Assembly (NCBI RefSeq): GCF_003244875.1
Contig: NZ_LXXZ01000054.1
Span: forward strand, 1 to 64,000
DNA from: Stenotrophomonas sepilia
GTDB lineage: Bacteria; Pseudomonadota; Gammaproteobacteria; Xanthomonadales; Xanthomonadaceae
Length of the DNA stretch: 64,000 nucleotides
Direction: 5' to 3'
The notes under the pieces were generated by a model. The model searched no databases. It was not told where the DNA came from and saw only the letters and a program-made list of their open reading frames with translations. The position numbers and the translations under genes are program-made. Shown here piece by piece: positions 8,811 to 16,681 of this stretch (positions are counted from its first letter, which is position 1; the number at the start of each line of letters is the position of its first letter).

Positions 8811-9778
8811 GCATCCTGCTCGTCGAGCAGGCGCTGGAAGGCGCTGCTGAGGAACTCCCGCGCGCCGTCCGCTGCACGCTGCAGGTAGCGTGCAGCCAGG
8901 CCTTCGCGCTCGGCCAGTGCCATGCCCTGTTCGCGACCAAGGACGGTCAGTGCGGTGGCCCAGGCATCAGCATGCATCGCGTCGTCTGCCACCACGGTGA
9001 CCGCTGCGGCGACCTGGCGCACCGGCCTGCCGCTGCGCGGGTCGAGGCTGTGGCTGTAGACCTCGCCATCGGCCTGGTACTGATGCCAGCGATCGCCGGA
9101 GGTGGCGACCGCCTTGCCATCCAACGCCAGCACCCGCAGTGGTGTTTCGCTGTGCGCGTCTTCTTCGGGTGCGGATTCCACCAGCACGCGCCAGGGATGG
9201 CCATCCGGTTTGCGGCCGTAGCCGGCCAGCTCGCCGCCGACTTCAATCAGCGCTGCCGCAATGCCTTGCTCACGCAGCCAAGCCGTAACGTGATCGACGC
9301 CGAAGCCCTTGGCGATCGCAGAGAGATCCAGTTCCAGTCCACCCGGTTGCAGCAGCGCATCGCCCTGCCACTGCAGGCGCCGCCAACCGCAACGCTCACG
9401 CGTGGCCTGCAGGGTAGCGTCGTCGGGCGGGCGGCGTTCGCCGGCGTGTGCACCGAAGCCCCACAGCGCAACCAGCGGACCGATGGTGGGGTCAAAGGCG
9501 CCGTCACTGGCGGCAGCGATGGCGTGTGCGCAGGCCAGAACGTGGCGGGTCTCGGCCGGCAGCACGCACCATTGGCCCGCGTTGGCGCGGTTGTAGCGAC
9601 TCAGGTTCGAGCCGGGCTCCCATGTGCTCATCTGCGCCACCACCGCATCCAGCCGCGCCTGGATGCCGGCATGCAGTGGATGCAGGTCGCGCTGGCGCGG
9701 CGCGACCAGCGACACGCTCCAGGTGGTGCCCATGGTGGTGCCGCCGAGGCGGGCGATGTCGAGCTGGGGATCAGTCAT
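8807..9778 (-). CDS. apbE: FAD:protein FMN transferase
   Basis: 323 aa ApbE family protein. Diagnostic stretches are MGTTWSVSL near the N terminus, GAFDPTIGPLVALWGFG, LDLSAIAKGFGVD, and a C-terminal DAMHADAWATALTVLG that carries the metal-binding Asp and Thr. ApbE attaches FMN covalently to a Ser/Thr of partner proteins, usually on the periplasmic side. No obvious lipobox or strong signal is seen at the chosen start (9778, MTDPQLDIARLGG). No protein in this operon shows a clear D-x-x-(S/T)-G-A-T acceptor motif, so its substrate is not identified. Confidence 0.9.
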   Translation of the reverse strand: MTDPQLDIARLGGTTMGTTWSVSLVAPRQRDLHPLHAGIQARLDAVVAQMSTWEPGSNLSRYNRANAGQWCVLPAETRHVLACAHAIAAASDGAFDPTIGPLVALWGFGAHAGERRPPDDATLQATRERCGWRRLQWQGDALLQPGGLELDLSAIAKGFGVDHVTAWLREQGIAAALIEVGGELAGYGRKPDGHPWRVLVESAPEEDAHSETPLRVLALDGKAVATSGDRWHQYQADGEVYSHSLDPRSGRPVRQVAAAVTVVADDAMHADAWATALTVLGREQGMALAEREGLAARYLQRAADGAREFLSSAFQRLLDEQDA

Positions 9779-9830
9779 GGTGATGCGTCGTGGCGGCGAT
9801 GCCGGGGTGTGCCCGGCATCGTGGTCCACA

Positions 9831-10634
9831 TCACTGCGGCAGCACTTCCAGCGTGGCGACGTAGCTCAGGCGGCGCTTGGCGGCCTGCTTCACCGAGGTC
9901 TTGTTGTCTTCGGTGCCGGTTTCCAGCCAGTACATGCCGGCTTCCGGCCAGGTCACCTTGATCTCGCCCTTGGCGTCGCTGGTGAGCTTCAGTTCGTCCT
10001 GTGCGTTGCGGTAGCGGGTGGCGCCCCGCACGATCTCGAACTCCAGGCCAGCGGTCGGCTTGCCATCGACCAGCACGCGGAAGGTGGCTTCCTCGCCGGC
10101 GAACAGGTCGTTCGGGTGGCCGACAGCGACCAGCTCGATACCCCGGTTGGTCGGCTTCAGCGCGGTATCGTTCGGTGCACCGTTGGTGACGAAGGTCTCC
10201 ACGCGGCCGATCGACTGGCTCAGTTCCAGCTTCTTCGCGTCCTTGGGCAGTTCGCCAAGGGTCGCCACGCTGCCGCGCCAGCGCTTGCGCTCGCCGTTCT
10301 GCTCGTAGGTGGCGAACAGGCCGTCATTGACCGAGGCGATGCGGTAGGTGCCCGCCTGCTTCAGTTCGATGTCGAACACGCTGCGGTACTTGCCGGTGGT
10401 CGCGTTCTGCGGCTGCACGGTGCTGCCGTCCGGCGCGGTGATCACCAGCGATTCCAGTCGCAGCGGCACGTGGTTGAAGTAGAACAGGTCGTTGGAGACC
10501 GCACCGTCGACGGTGATCCACGGTGCGTTGCCGGCGATCACGGTCTGCGAGGGCAGCAGCCAGGCCTTGTGGGCCAGGGCGGAGAAGGGAAGGGCAGCGG
10601 CCAGGGCGGCGGCGAGGACGAGCGTGCGCTTCAT
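9831..10634 (-). CDS. Periplasmic DUF4198 protein
   Basis: 267 aa, start at 10634 giving the signal peptide [19 protein letters not shown] and a mature N terminus [12 protein letters not shown]. The HKxWLLPS start, Ig-like central strands and [12 protein letters not shown] resemble DUF4198 proteins, which are related to periplasmic parts of nickel and cobalt uptake systems. It lies between the DUF2271 gene and apbE in the iron-receptor operon. A role in presenting or reducing metal in the periplasm is inference. Confidence 0.8.
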   Translation of the reverse strand: MKRTLVLAAALAAALPFSALAHKAWLLPSQTVIAGNAPWITVDGAVSNDLFYFNHVPLRLESLVITAPDGSTVQPQNATTGKYRSVFDIELKQAGTYRIASVNDGLFATYEQNGERKRWRGSVATLGELPKDAKKLELSQSIGRVETFVTNGAPNDTALKPTNRGIELVAVGHPNDLFAGEEATFRVLVDGKPTAGLEFEIVRGATRYRNAQDELKLTSDAKGEIKVTWPEAGMYWLETGTEDNKTSVKQAAKRRLSYVATLEVLPQ

Positions 10635-10675
10635 GCGGAAGACTCCAGTGGATGCGGGGTGATGCGGCAAGGAGA

Positions 10676-10711
10676 AGGGGATTACGACTTAATCCCCTCC
10701 GTCCCCTTTTC
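10676..10711. repeat. Compact copy of a TTAATCCCCTCCGTCCCC repeat
   Basis: A hairpin AGGGGATTA-cgact-TAATCCCCT (10676-10698) followed by CCGTCCCCTTTTC. The 24 bases at 10688-10711 match the right arm of the inverted-repeat element at 39892-39915 at 23 of 24 positions. It sits between the DUF2271 and DUF4198 genes. Confidence 0.75.
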
Positions 10712-11228
10712 AGGGTTTGACGGACAGGGTGACCTGACCCAGTTCGGTGGCGCCCTGCGCCTTGCCGTTCTGCGCGGCGGTGGCCGGCCAGGTGAAGGGG
10801 ATCTTCAGCAGTTCGCGGCCGCCGACTTCGCGCACCGCCTCCACCACCAGGGTGTAGTTGCCCGGGGCCAGCTGCTTCAGTGCCGGCTGCCTGTCGCTGA
10901 ACGACAGTGTGTGCTTGCCGGCCGGGCGGGTCGGGCCGGTCACGCCGTCCACCGGCACCTGCAGGGTACGGCCACTCTTGCGCCACCACTGGCGCAGGTC
11001 GGGCAGCCACTTGGTGCCGTGGCCCTCGCTGTTGCTGGTCTGCTGGTACCAGACCGACAGGTTGGCCGCGACCTTCTGGTCGGCGCCTTCCAGCCACACC
11101 GCCACATACGGGCGGTGGTACTCGGCCACGTTGAGCTTGGGCACTTCGACGTTGATGTCGAGGGTGGTGGCATAGGCCGGCGAGGTGGCCAGCAGGCCGC
11201 TGAGGGCGATGGTCAGGGTGACGCGCAT
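10710..11228 (-). CDS. Periplasmic DUF2271 protein
   Basis: 172 aa with signal peptide (MRVTLTIALSGLLATSPAYA). The mature part has the DUF2271 hallmarks YVAVWLEGADQKVAANLSVW and WLPDLRQWWRKSGR, then a PAGKHTLSF turn and C-terminal beta strands. DUF2271 proteins are commonly encoded with PepSY-domain membrane proteins and ApbE, as here. No enzymatic function is known. Confidence 0.85.
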   Translation of the reverse strand: MRVTLTIALSGLLATSPAYATTLDINVEVPKLNVAEYHRPYVAVWLEGADQKVAANLSVWYQQTSNSEGHGTKWLPDLRQWWRKSGRTLQVPVDGVTGPTRPAGKHTLSFSDRQPALKQLAPGNYTLVVEAVREVGGRELLKIPFTWPATAAQNGKAQGATELGQVTLSVKP

Positions 11229-11268
11229 GGGGCGGCTCCGGAGGAACGGATGGAATTCACGGTGGAAG

Positions 11269-11907
11269 TCAGTGGATCAGCAGCAGGGCGATCAACAGCG
11301 GGATCATCAGGCCGAGGCCGACCAGCGGCCAGGTCATGCGCCGTTGCCGCGCATGCAGGTGCAGCAGGAACAGGCCGGTGATGCAGAACACCAGGCAGGC
11401 CACGGCGAACAGGTCCAGGAACCAGCCCCATGCGGGGCCTGCGTTGCGGCCCTTGTGCAGGTCGTTGAGGTAGGAGACCACGCCGCGCGAGGTCGATTCG
11501 TACTCCACCGCGCCGGTTTCGCGGTCGATGCTCAGCCAGGCGTCGCCACCGGGGCGCGGCAGCGACAGGTAGATCTCCTCGGCCGACCACTCGGCCGGGC
11601 GGCCACCGATGGCGATGCCCAGCTGCGTGTCCAGCCAGTGCCGGGCCGGGCGCGGAATCGGCGCGTTGCCGTCCTCGCGCGTGCCCAGCTGGCCCAGCAG
11701 CGCGGCCGGCAGTTCCAGATGCTGGTTCTGCACCTCGGGCTTGGCCTCGATCTTCGCGGCATGGTTGAGAGTCAGGCCGGTCACCGCGAACAGCAGCATG
11801 CCGATCAGGCACACCGCCGAGCTGATCCAGTGCCACTGGTGCAGCGTCCGCAGCCAGAAGCCACGGTTCTGTTGCTGCTGCACGGTGGAAAGGGCGGGAC
11901 GGCTCAC
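11269..11907 (-). CDS. PepSY-associated transmembrane protein
   Basis: 212 aa. One N-terminal membrane helix (about 28-47, [20 protein letters not shown]) precedes a periplasmic PepSY-like region containing [19 protein letters not shown] and [13 protein letters not shown]. Two C-terminal helices follow (about 165-185 and 192-211). This is the architecture of PepSY_TM proteins such as PiuB and FoxB, which are linked to reduction of iron-siderophores at the inner membrane. It is the first gene of a five-gene run (PepSY, DUF2271, DUF4198, apbE, flavoprotein) 166 bases downstream of a TonB receptor. Confidence 0.82.
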   Translation of the reverse strand: MSRPALSTVQQQQNRGFWLRTLHQWHWISSAVCLIGMLLFAVTGLTLNHAAKIEAKPEVQNQHLELPAALLGQLGTREDGNAPIPRPARHWLDTQLGIAIGGRPAEWSAEEIYLSLPRPGGDAWLSIDRETGAVEYESTSRGVVSYLNDLHKGRNAGPAWGWFLDLFAVACLVFCITGLFLLHLHARQRRMTWPLVGLGLMIPLLIALLLIH

Positions 11908-11948
11908 GGCACGGTTCGAGGCGGACGGGGACTGCCCATTACATCATT

Positions 11949-11967
11949 GATGAGAATAGCTCGCAAT
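11949..11967 (-). promoter_or_regulatory. Possible weak Fur-box-like site
   Basis: A/T-rich stretch GATGAGAATAGCTCGCAAT just upstream of the PepSY gene. It keeps the TGAGAAT half seen in the stronger sites at 15159 and 19577, but its second half matches poorly. Offered as a candidate only. Confidence 0.35.
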
Positions 11968-12003
11968 TGCGTGTCGTTCTGTATCCCGGAGCTATTTCGG
12001 GAT

Positions 12004-12053
12004 GCCGGCCAGCGGCCGGCACTACCGATCGGTAGATCCACGCCATGCGTGGA
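12004..12053. repeat. Two SMAG-type palindromes of different sequence classes
   Basis: GCCGGCCAGCGGCCGGCACTACC-type copy at 12004-12026 followed by a GTAGATCCACGCCATGCGTG copy beginning at 12032. They lie between the TonB receptor stop and the PepSY gene. Confidence 0.8.
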
Positions 12054-12073
12054 GCAGGAGCAGGGCGCGGCGA

Positions 12074-14494
12074 TCAGAACTTCGCGTTCAGCGAAATCCA
12101 GTAGCTGCGCCGCTGGTCCTTGGTCGCATAGTCGTCCACGCAGTTGAACTCGCTCTGGCTGATCAACAGGCACGACTGCGAGACGAAATCCTTGTCGAGC
12201 AGGTTGTTGACCCGTGCGTTCACCGTCAGCCAGGGCGTGGCCTTCCAGCTGCCACCGAGATGGAAGATCGTGTAGTCCTCGTAGTAGCGGGTGTGGCTGG
12301 CGCCGTTGGCGTCCAGCAGCGTGTCGCGGTAGCGGTCGTAGCGGCCCTCGCCGATCAGCGACAGGCTGACCGCTTCATTGATCTGCCAGTTGAGGCTGGC
12401 GTTGGCCATGTGTTTTGCCGGCATGGTGCCGCTGATCGGCAGCCCCTTCTGTGCGCCACTGGTCTGCTCGCTCCTGGTCCAGGTGTAGTTGCCGCGCAGC
12501 TGCAGGGTGTCGAGCAGGTCGACGTGGGCGGCCAGTTCGGCACCCCGCGTTTCAGCCTTGTCGATGTTCACGCTCTGGGTGAAGGTGCTGTAGCCCAGTG
12601 CGGCCCAGCCCGGGCCGATGTCCACGCAGTAGCCGCTGCCGGCGCGCGCCACTTCGCAGTTGGGGAAGGTGCCGCCGCTGGCGATCTTGTCTTCGAACGT
12701 GTTGAAGAAGCCGGTGACGTTGAAGCCCCAGCGCTGGCCCTCGTAGTAGGCGGCCAGCTCGTAGTTGGTGCTGGTTTCAGGCTTCAGGTTCGGCGAACCG
12801 ACCAATGGCAGCACGCCCTGGCCACCGAAGCCGGTGATGCCCGGGAACAGCTGGTCCGGTCGCGGGGTCTTGTAGCCGGTGCTGACGCCGCCCTTGAAGG
12901 TCCACGCATCGCTGGCGTTCCACACCAGGTAGCCACGCGGGCTGACGTGGCTGCCGAACACGTTGTGGTCGTCGTAGCGCAGGCCGAAGGTGGCGGTGAG
13001 GGTGTCGGTCAGCGCCCAGTTGTCCTCGGCAAACAGCGCCCACATGCGGTGTTTCTGCTTGACGTTGCTGCGGTAGCCGGCGCCATCCATGCCAAACACA
13101 CCGTCGACCATGTCAGTGTTGTTGTACTGGCCACCCACCGTCAGCTTGTGCGCGCCGAAGTCCAGGTCGAGCATCGTGTCGAGCACGTAGCCTTCCAGTT
13201 CCATGCTGCGCAGCGGGCGCGGCAGGAACGCCTGCAGGCGCGCCGTCTCACTCGGGTTGAGGGCGGCCAGGGCGTTGCCTCGGCTGGCCGCACAGTGGTT
13301 GGCGGCGCCAGTGCGGCGGCAGACGTCATTCCACAGCGTCTGCAGGTTGGCACGCTCGTCCAGGGTCAGCGGCAGCGAACGACCCAGGTTGTTGCTCTTG
13401 CTGTGGGTCAGTGAGGTCTGCCAGGTGCCGAAGCCGTAGCGGCCCTGGTGGGTCAGCGACAGCTGATCGCGCTCGTAGCGCTGGTAGGCGGTGTAGCCCA
13501 CGCGCGGCTGCACCACGCGACGGGTGACGGTGCCGCTGCCGTTCGGGTTGGGAATGATCGCATTGCCGACGCGCCACAGGCTGGCCAGGCTGTCGAGGGT
13601 GCCGGTCTGGCCTTCGCTGTTGTCGTATTTCTGCCGCGACACGTCGTAGTCCAGCCACAGTTCGTGATCGTCGTTGATGCGGAAGTCCAGGCGCACACCG
13701 GTGTTCCAGTTGGTGTTGGCGACCGACTTGCCGCCACCGCCGAAGCCGATGCTGCGCTCCCACGGCGTACCGTCGGGAAGGGTCAGTGCACCCCATTCCG
13801 GGTTCGAGGCCTTGGCATCGTAGTAGCTGCCGCGTACCGCCAGGCTGAGGCGATCCTTCAGCAGTGGGCCGCTGAGGTAGAGGTCGGTGGTGCGCGCATC
13901 GCCGAACTGGTCGTCCTGCTGCACGGTGAAGCCTTGGGTCACCGAGCCGTGCCAGCTGTCCTGGTTGCGGCGGGTGATGATGTTGATGACGCCGCCCATC
14001 GCGTCGGAGCCGTACAGCGTGGACATCGGCCCGCGCACGACTTCGATGCGTTCGATCGCCTCCAGTGGCGGCACGTAGGCGAACTGGCCGCCACCGAAGT
14101 TGTTCGGGTAGATCTGGCCGACATTGCTCTGGCGACGGCCGTCGATCAGCACCAGGGTGTACTCGGACGGCAGGCCGCGCATCGACACGGTGGCGCGGCC
14201 GTTCTTGTCGGTCGCTTCCAGGCCCACGTCGATGCCTTCGACGTCGCGCAGGGCGTCGACCAGGCTGGTATACGGGCGCTTGCTCAGTTCCTCGCGGCTG
14301 ACCACGCTGATGCTGGCCGGGGCATCGATCACCTTCTGTTCGAAGCCGGAGGCAGTGACCACCACCTTGTCCAGCGTCTGCGGTGCGCCGGCGGCGTCAC
14401 CGTGGGCGAAGGCGGGGCTGGCGAAAGCCGCCAGCACGGCGCTGGTCAGCAGGGTACGGGACAGGGACGAACGGACACGATGGCGCTGGGCCAT
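12074..14494 (-). CDS. TonB-dependent siderophore receptor, CirA-like
   Basis: 806 aa. Signal peptide to about residue 30, then a plug domain with TLDKVVVTASGFEQK, APASISVVSREEL, ATVSMRGLPSEYTLVLIDGR and ERIEVVRGPMSTLYGSDAMG, and a 22-strand barrel ending in the outer-membrane terminal Phe (ISLNAKF). The TonB box is probably near KVVVTAS. The plug resembles catecholate receptors of the CirA/FepA group, so ferric catechol uptake is likely but the ligand is unproven. The gene is preceded by a small membrane protein and a Fur-box-like site, and is followed by the PepSY-ApbE-flavoprotein genes, so it was probably acquired as an iron-uptake unit. Confidence 0.85.
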   Translation of the reverse strand: MAQRHRVRSSLSRTLLTSAVLAAFASPAFAHGDAAGAPQTLDKVVVTASGFEQKVIDAPASISVVSREELSKRPYTSLVDALRDVEGIDVGLEATDKNGRATVSMRGLPSEYTLVLIDGRRQSNVGQIYPNNFGGGQFAYVPPLEAIERIEVVRGPMSTLYGSDAMGGVINIITRRNQDSWHGSVTQGFTVQQDDQFGDARTTDLYLSGPLLKDRLSLAVRGSYYDAKASNPEWGALTLPDGTPWERSIGFGGGGKSVANTNWNTGVRLDFRINDDHELWLDYDVSRQKYDNSEGQTGTLDSLASLWRVGNAIIPNPNGSGTVTRRVVQPRVGYTAYQRYERDQLSLTHQGRYGFGTWQTSLTHSKSNNLGRSLPLTLDERANLQTLWNDVCRRTGAANHCAASRGNALAALNPSETARLQAFLPRPLRSMELEGYVLDTMLDLDFGAHKLTVGGQYNNTDMVDGVFGMDGAGYRSNVKQKHRMWALFAEDNWALTDTLTATFGLRYDDHNVFGSHVSPRGYLVWNASDAWTFKGGVSTGYKTPRPDQLFPGITGFGGQGVLPLVGSPNLKPETSTNYELAAYYEGQRWGFNVTGFFNTFEDKIASGGTFPNCEVARAGSGYCVDIGPGWAALGYSTFTQSVNIDKAETRGAELAAHVDLLDTLQLRGNYTWTRSEQTSGAQKGLPISGTMPAKHMANASLNWQINEAVSLSLIGEGRYDRYRDTLLDANGASHTRYYEDYTIFHLGGSWKATPWLTVNARVNNLLDKDFVSQSCLLISQSEFNCVDDYATKDQRRSYWISLNAKF

Positions 14495-14639
14495 GGCAGT
14501 TACCTCGAAGGATGCAGGGTGGCGCGATGCCGTGCGCGAAGGGCGCGGCAGGCACGGAAGGCCCGGTCAGGGGCGGCAGGGATGAAGCAGACAGCGGCGT
14601 GCAGGCGCGACCGCGCAGGCGGTCACGCCAGGCCGTGGA

Positions 14640-15083
14640 TCAGGCGAGCGGCGGCGCCTGGCCGCGTTGCTGGCGGCGCCCGGGCGCATCGGCCCAGGGC
14701 GTGTCCGGAGCGGCCAGCGGCCAGTCCGGGCGCACGCCGGGCATGGCCGGCGTGGCGGGTACGAGTTCGAGTTCAGTGCGCAGCCAGTGGCTGGCCAGCA
14801 GCAACGGCGGGTGTGCCTGCTCGGCCGCTTTCACCGGGGTGGCGGCACAGCGGCGCAGCTTGGCCGGCGCCTCTTCCTGCAGGGGGCTTTCGCCACCGCG
14901 CTCTTCCAGCGGCATCTGCATGGCCATTCCGGCCTGGGCCTGTGGCAGCAGTGGCAGGGTGCCCAGCAGCAACGCCAGCATCGCCACCCATGCCAGCAGG
15001 CTGGCCAGCGCCGGACGCTGGCCGCGCATGGCGGTGCCCATCTTGCGATGGATGAGTGGGCGAGGGCGAAGCGGACGCAGCAC
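14640..15083 (-). CDS. Small membrane-anchored hypothetical protein ahead of the CirA-like receptor
   Basis: 147 aa from a GTG at 15083; an ATG at 15041 would give 133 aa. One strong hydrophobic segment (LASLLAWVAMLALLLGTLPL) acts as signal or anchor, followed by a Pro/Ala-rich region with no recognised domain. It lies between the Fur-box-like site at 15159 and the receptor gene. The Fiu-like receptor has a similarly placed single-span Pro-rich protein, so these may be receptor-associated accessory proteins. I cannot assign a function. Confidence 0.6.
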   Translation of the reverse strand: MLRPLRPRPLIHRKMGTAMRGQRPALASLLAWVAMLALLLGTLPLLPQAQAGMAMQMPLEERGGESPLQEEAPAKLRRCAATPVKAAEQAHPPLLLASHWLRTELELVPATPAMPGVRPDWPLAAPDTPWADAPGRRQQRGQAPPLA

Positions 15084-15158
15084 GCAGGGATCCCCAAGGG
15101 TCTGCCGGCAGCGGCCGGCATCAACGGGGCGTGATTGTAATGAGAGCCGTTAGCTGTT

Positions 15159-15177
15159 GCAAATGAGAATGATTGCC
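15159..15177 (-). promoter_or_regulatory. Fur-box-like site upstream of the CirA-like receptor unit
   Basis: GCAAATGAGAATGATTGCC matches the 19-bp GATAATGATAATCATTATC consensus at 13 positions and stands out as A/T-rich in G+C-rich DNA. Its place 76 bases before the GTG of the small membrane protein suits iron-dependent repression of the small gene and the receptor. Confidence 0.7.
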
Positions 15178-15205
15178 AAAATGCCGCAGGCCGGCCCGGC
15201 AAGGC

Positions 15206-15883
15206 TCAGACTTCGCTCCAGCGCCGCAAAAGGTTGTGGTACACGCCGGTCAGCTGCAGGATCGCCTCGGCGTCGCCGCCGGTCTGCCGCAGGCGCTCGA
15301 TCGAGCCATCCATTTCCCACAACAGGCGGCGCTGCACGTCGTCGCGGATCATGCTCTGCACCCAGAAGAACGAAGCCACGCGTGCGCCACGGGTAACCGG
15401 CCGCACCTGGTGCAGGCTGCTGGACGGATACACGACCAGGTCGCCGGCCGGCAGCTTCACTTCGTGCTCGCCGTAGGTGTCGCTGATGATCAGTTCGCCG
15501 CCCTCGTACTCATCCGGCGCCGACAGGAACAGGGTGCAGGAGATGTCCGAACGCAGCTGTTCACCATTGGCGAGGTTCATCACCGCGCCATCGACATGGA
15601 AGCCGTAGGTGCCGCCGCCGCTGTAGCGGTTGAAGCGCGGTGGCAGGTACTTCAGTGGCAGCGCGGCGCTGAAGAACAGCGGGTGCCGGGCCAGCGCGAC
15701 GAGGATGATCTCGCCCAGTTCGCGGCGCAGCGGCGAGGCCTCGGGCAGCTGCTGGTTGTGCTTGGCCTGCGCGCCCAGATGGCCGACGGTCTCGCGGCCA
15801 TCGGTCCAGTCGGCGGCATCCAGTCGGCGGCGGAAGTCGGCCACCTGGTCGGCGCTGAGAATGTCGGGGATGTGCAGCAGCAT
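15206..15883 (-). CDS. piuC: PKHD-type Fe(II)/2-oxoglutarate hydroxylase
   Basis: 225 aa PiuC/YbiX family. The iron-binding triad is readable as HVDGAVMN (H and D) and [12 protein letters not shown] (distal H, and the Arg for 2-oxoglutarate); the N terminus [18 protein letters not shown] is typical. PiuC is iron-regulated and encoded beside PiuA/Fiu receptors in many gammaproteobacteria; its substrate is unknown. The start at 15883 avoids overlap with the SEL1 gene, whose stop lies 10 bases away. Confidence 0.88.
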   Translation of the reverse strand: MLLHIPDILSADQVADFRRRLDAADWTDGRETVGHLGAQAKHNQQLPEASPLRRELGEIILVALARHPLFFSAALPLKYLPPRFNRYSGGGTYGFHVDGAVMNLANGEQLRSDISCTLFLSAPDEYEGGELIISDTYGEHEVKLPAGDLVVYPSSSLHQVRPVTRGARVASFFWVQSMIRDDVQRRLLWEMDGSIERLRQTGGDAEAILQLTGVYHNLLRRWSEV

Positions 15884-15893
15884 GCGGGGCTCC

Positions 15894-16613
15894 TCAGAGG
15901 GACGGCGGTGCGACCAGGGCGCGCACCTGCGGATGCGGCGACGCGGCCAGTTCCGGCACGATGTGCGCCATGAACGCCGGGCTGCCGTGCGCCAGGGCGA
16001 GCCGTAGCCAGTGCACGGCCTGCTCGACCTGGCCGGCGTGCAGCAGGATCGAGGCGTAGTTGGCCTGGCCGCGGAAATCGCCGGTCTCGGCCGCGCGCCG
16101 GTACCAGCCCAGGGCGGCCTGCGGATCGCGCTCGATCTCCAGGCCGTCTTCAAGGTGGCGGGCCAGCAGGTTCATCGATTTGGCATGGCCCAGGTGCGCG
16201 GCACGGGTGTACAGGGCCAGTGCCTGCGCGCGGTCCTGGGGCACGCCGCGGCCGGTGGCCAGCAGGTTGGCCAGGTTGTACAGGCCCCAGTCCAGCCCGG
16301 TGTCGGCCGCGCGCCGGTACCACACCGCGGCCAGCGTGGGATCGGGCGTGGTGCCCTGGCCCAGCTCATGGCAGCGGCCGAGCATGTTCATCGCCATCGG
16401 CGCGCCGTTGTTGGCGGCGGTTTCGTACCAGAGCAGCGCAGCCGAGGCGTCCTGCGCGGTGCCTTTACCTTCCATGTGCATCTGCGCGAGCAGCAGCTGC
16501 GCCTCGACCTGCCCGGCCTGTGCGGCGTCGCGCACGCGTGCGAACGCAGCCTGTGGATCGTGCTGGAGCAGCTCGGCCAGGGCGTCGCTGTCGATGGGGG
16601 TACGGGTTGCCAT
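15894..16613 (-). CDS. SEL1-like repeat protein
   Basis: 239 aa built of about five SEL1/TPR-like repeats, e.g. [60 protein letters not shown] and [20 protein letters not shown]. It has no signal peptide, so it is probably a cytoplasmic protein-interaction scaffold. It is conserved between the Fiu/PiuA-type receptor gene and piuC in many gammaproteobacteria and is probably co-transcribed with piuC. Its role in iron uptake is not known. Confidence 0.85.
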   Translation of the reverse strand: MATRTPIDSDALAELLQHDPQAAFARVRDAAQAGQVEAQLLLAQMHMEGKGTAQDASAALLWYETAANNGAPMAMNMLGRCHELGQGTTPDPTLAAVWYRRAADTGLDWGLYNLANLLATGRGVPQDRAQALALYTRAAHLGHAKSMNLLARHLEDGLEIERDPQAALGWYRRAAETGDFRGQANYASILLHAGQVEQAVHWLRLALAHGSPAFMAHIVPELAASPHPQVRALVAPPSL

Positions 16614-16631
16614 GGGGTGAGTATCGCCGGA

Positions 16632-16664
16632 AACAAAAACGGCGGCAGGAGCGCCTGCCGCCGT
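16632..16664 (-). terminator. Rho-independent terminator after the Fiu-like receptor
   Basis: Perfect 11-bp stem ACGGCGGCAGG-agcg-CCTGCCGCCGT at 16639-16664, followed on the minus strand by TTTTTGTTT. It separates the receptor from the SEL1-piuC pair, which then needs its own promoter or read-through. Confidence 0.85.
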
Positions 16665-16681
16665 GGTGGAGCGCGGTTACA

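Noticed and set aside
15103-15120. Degenerate SMAG palindrome near the Fur-box-like site
   Set aside because: TGCCGGCAGCGGCCGGCA is palindromic but has no GTAG end, so it is not listed as an element.
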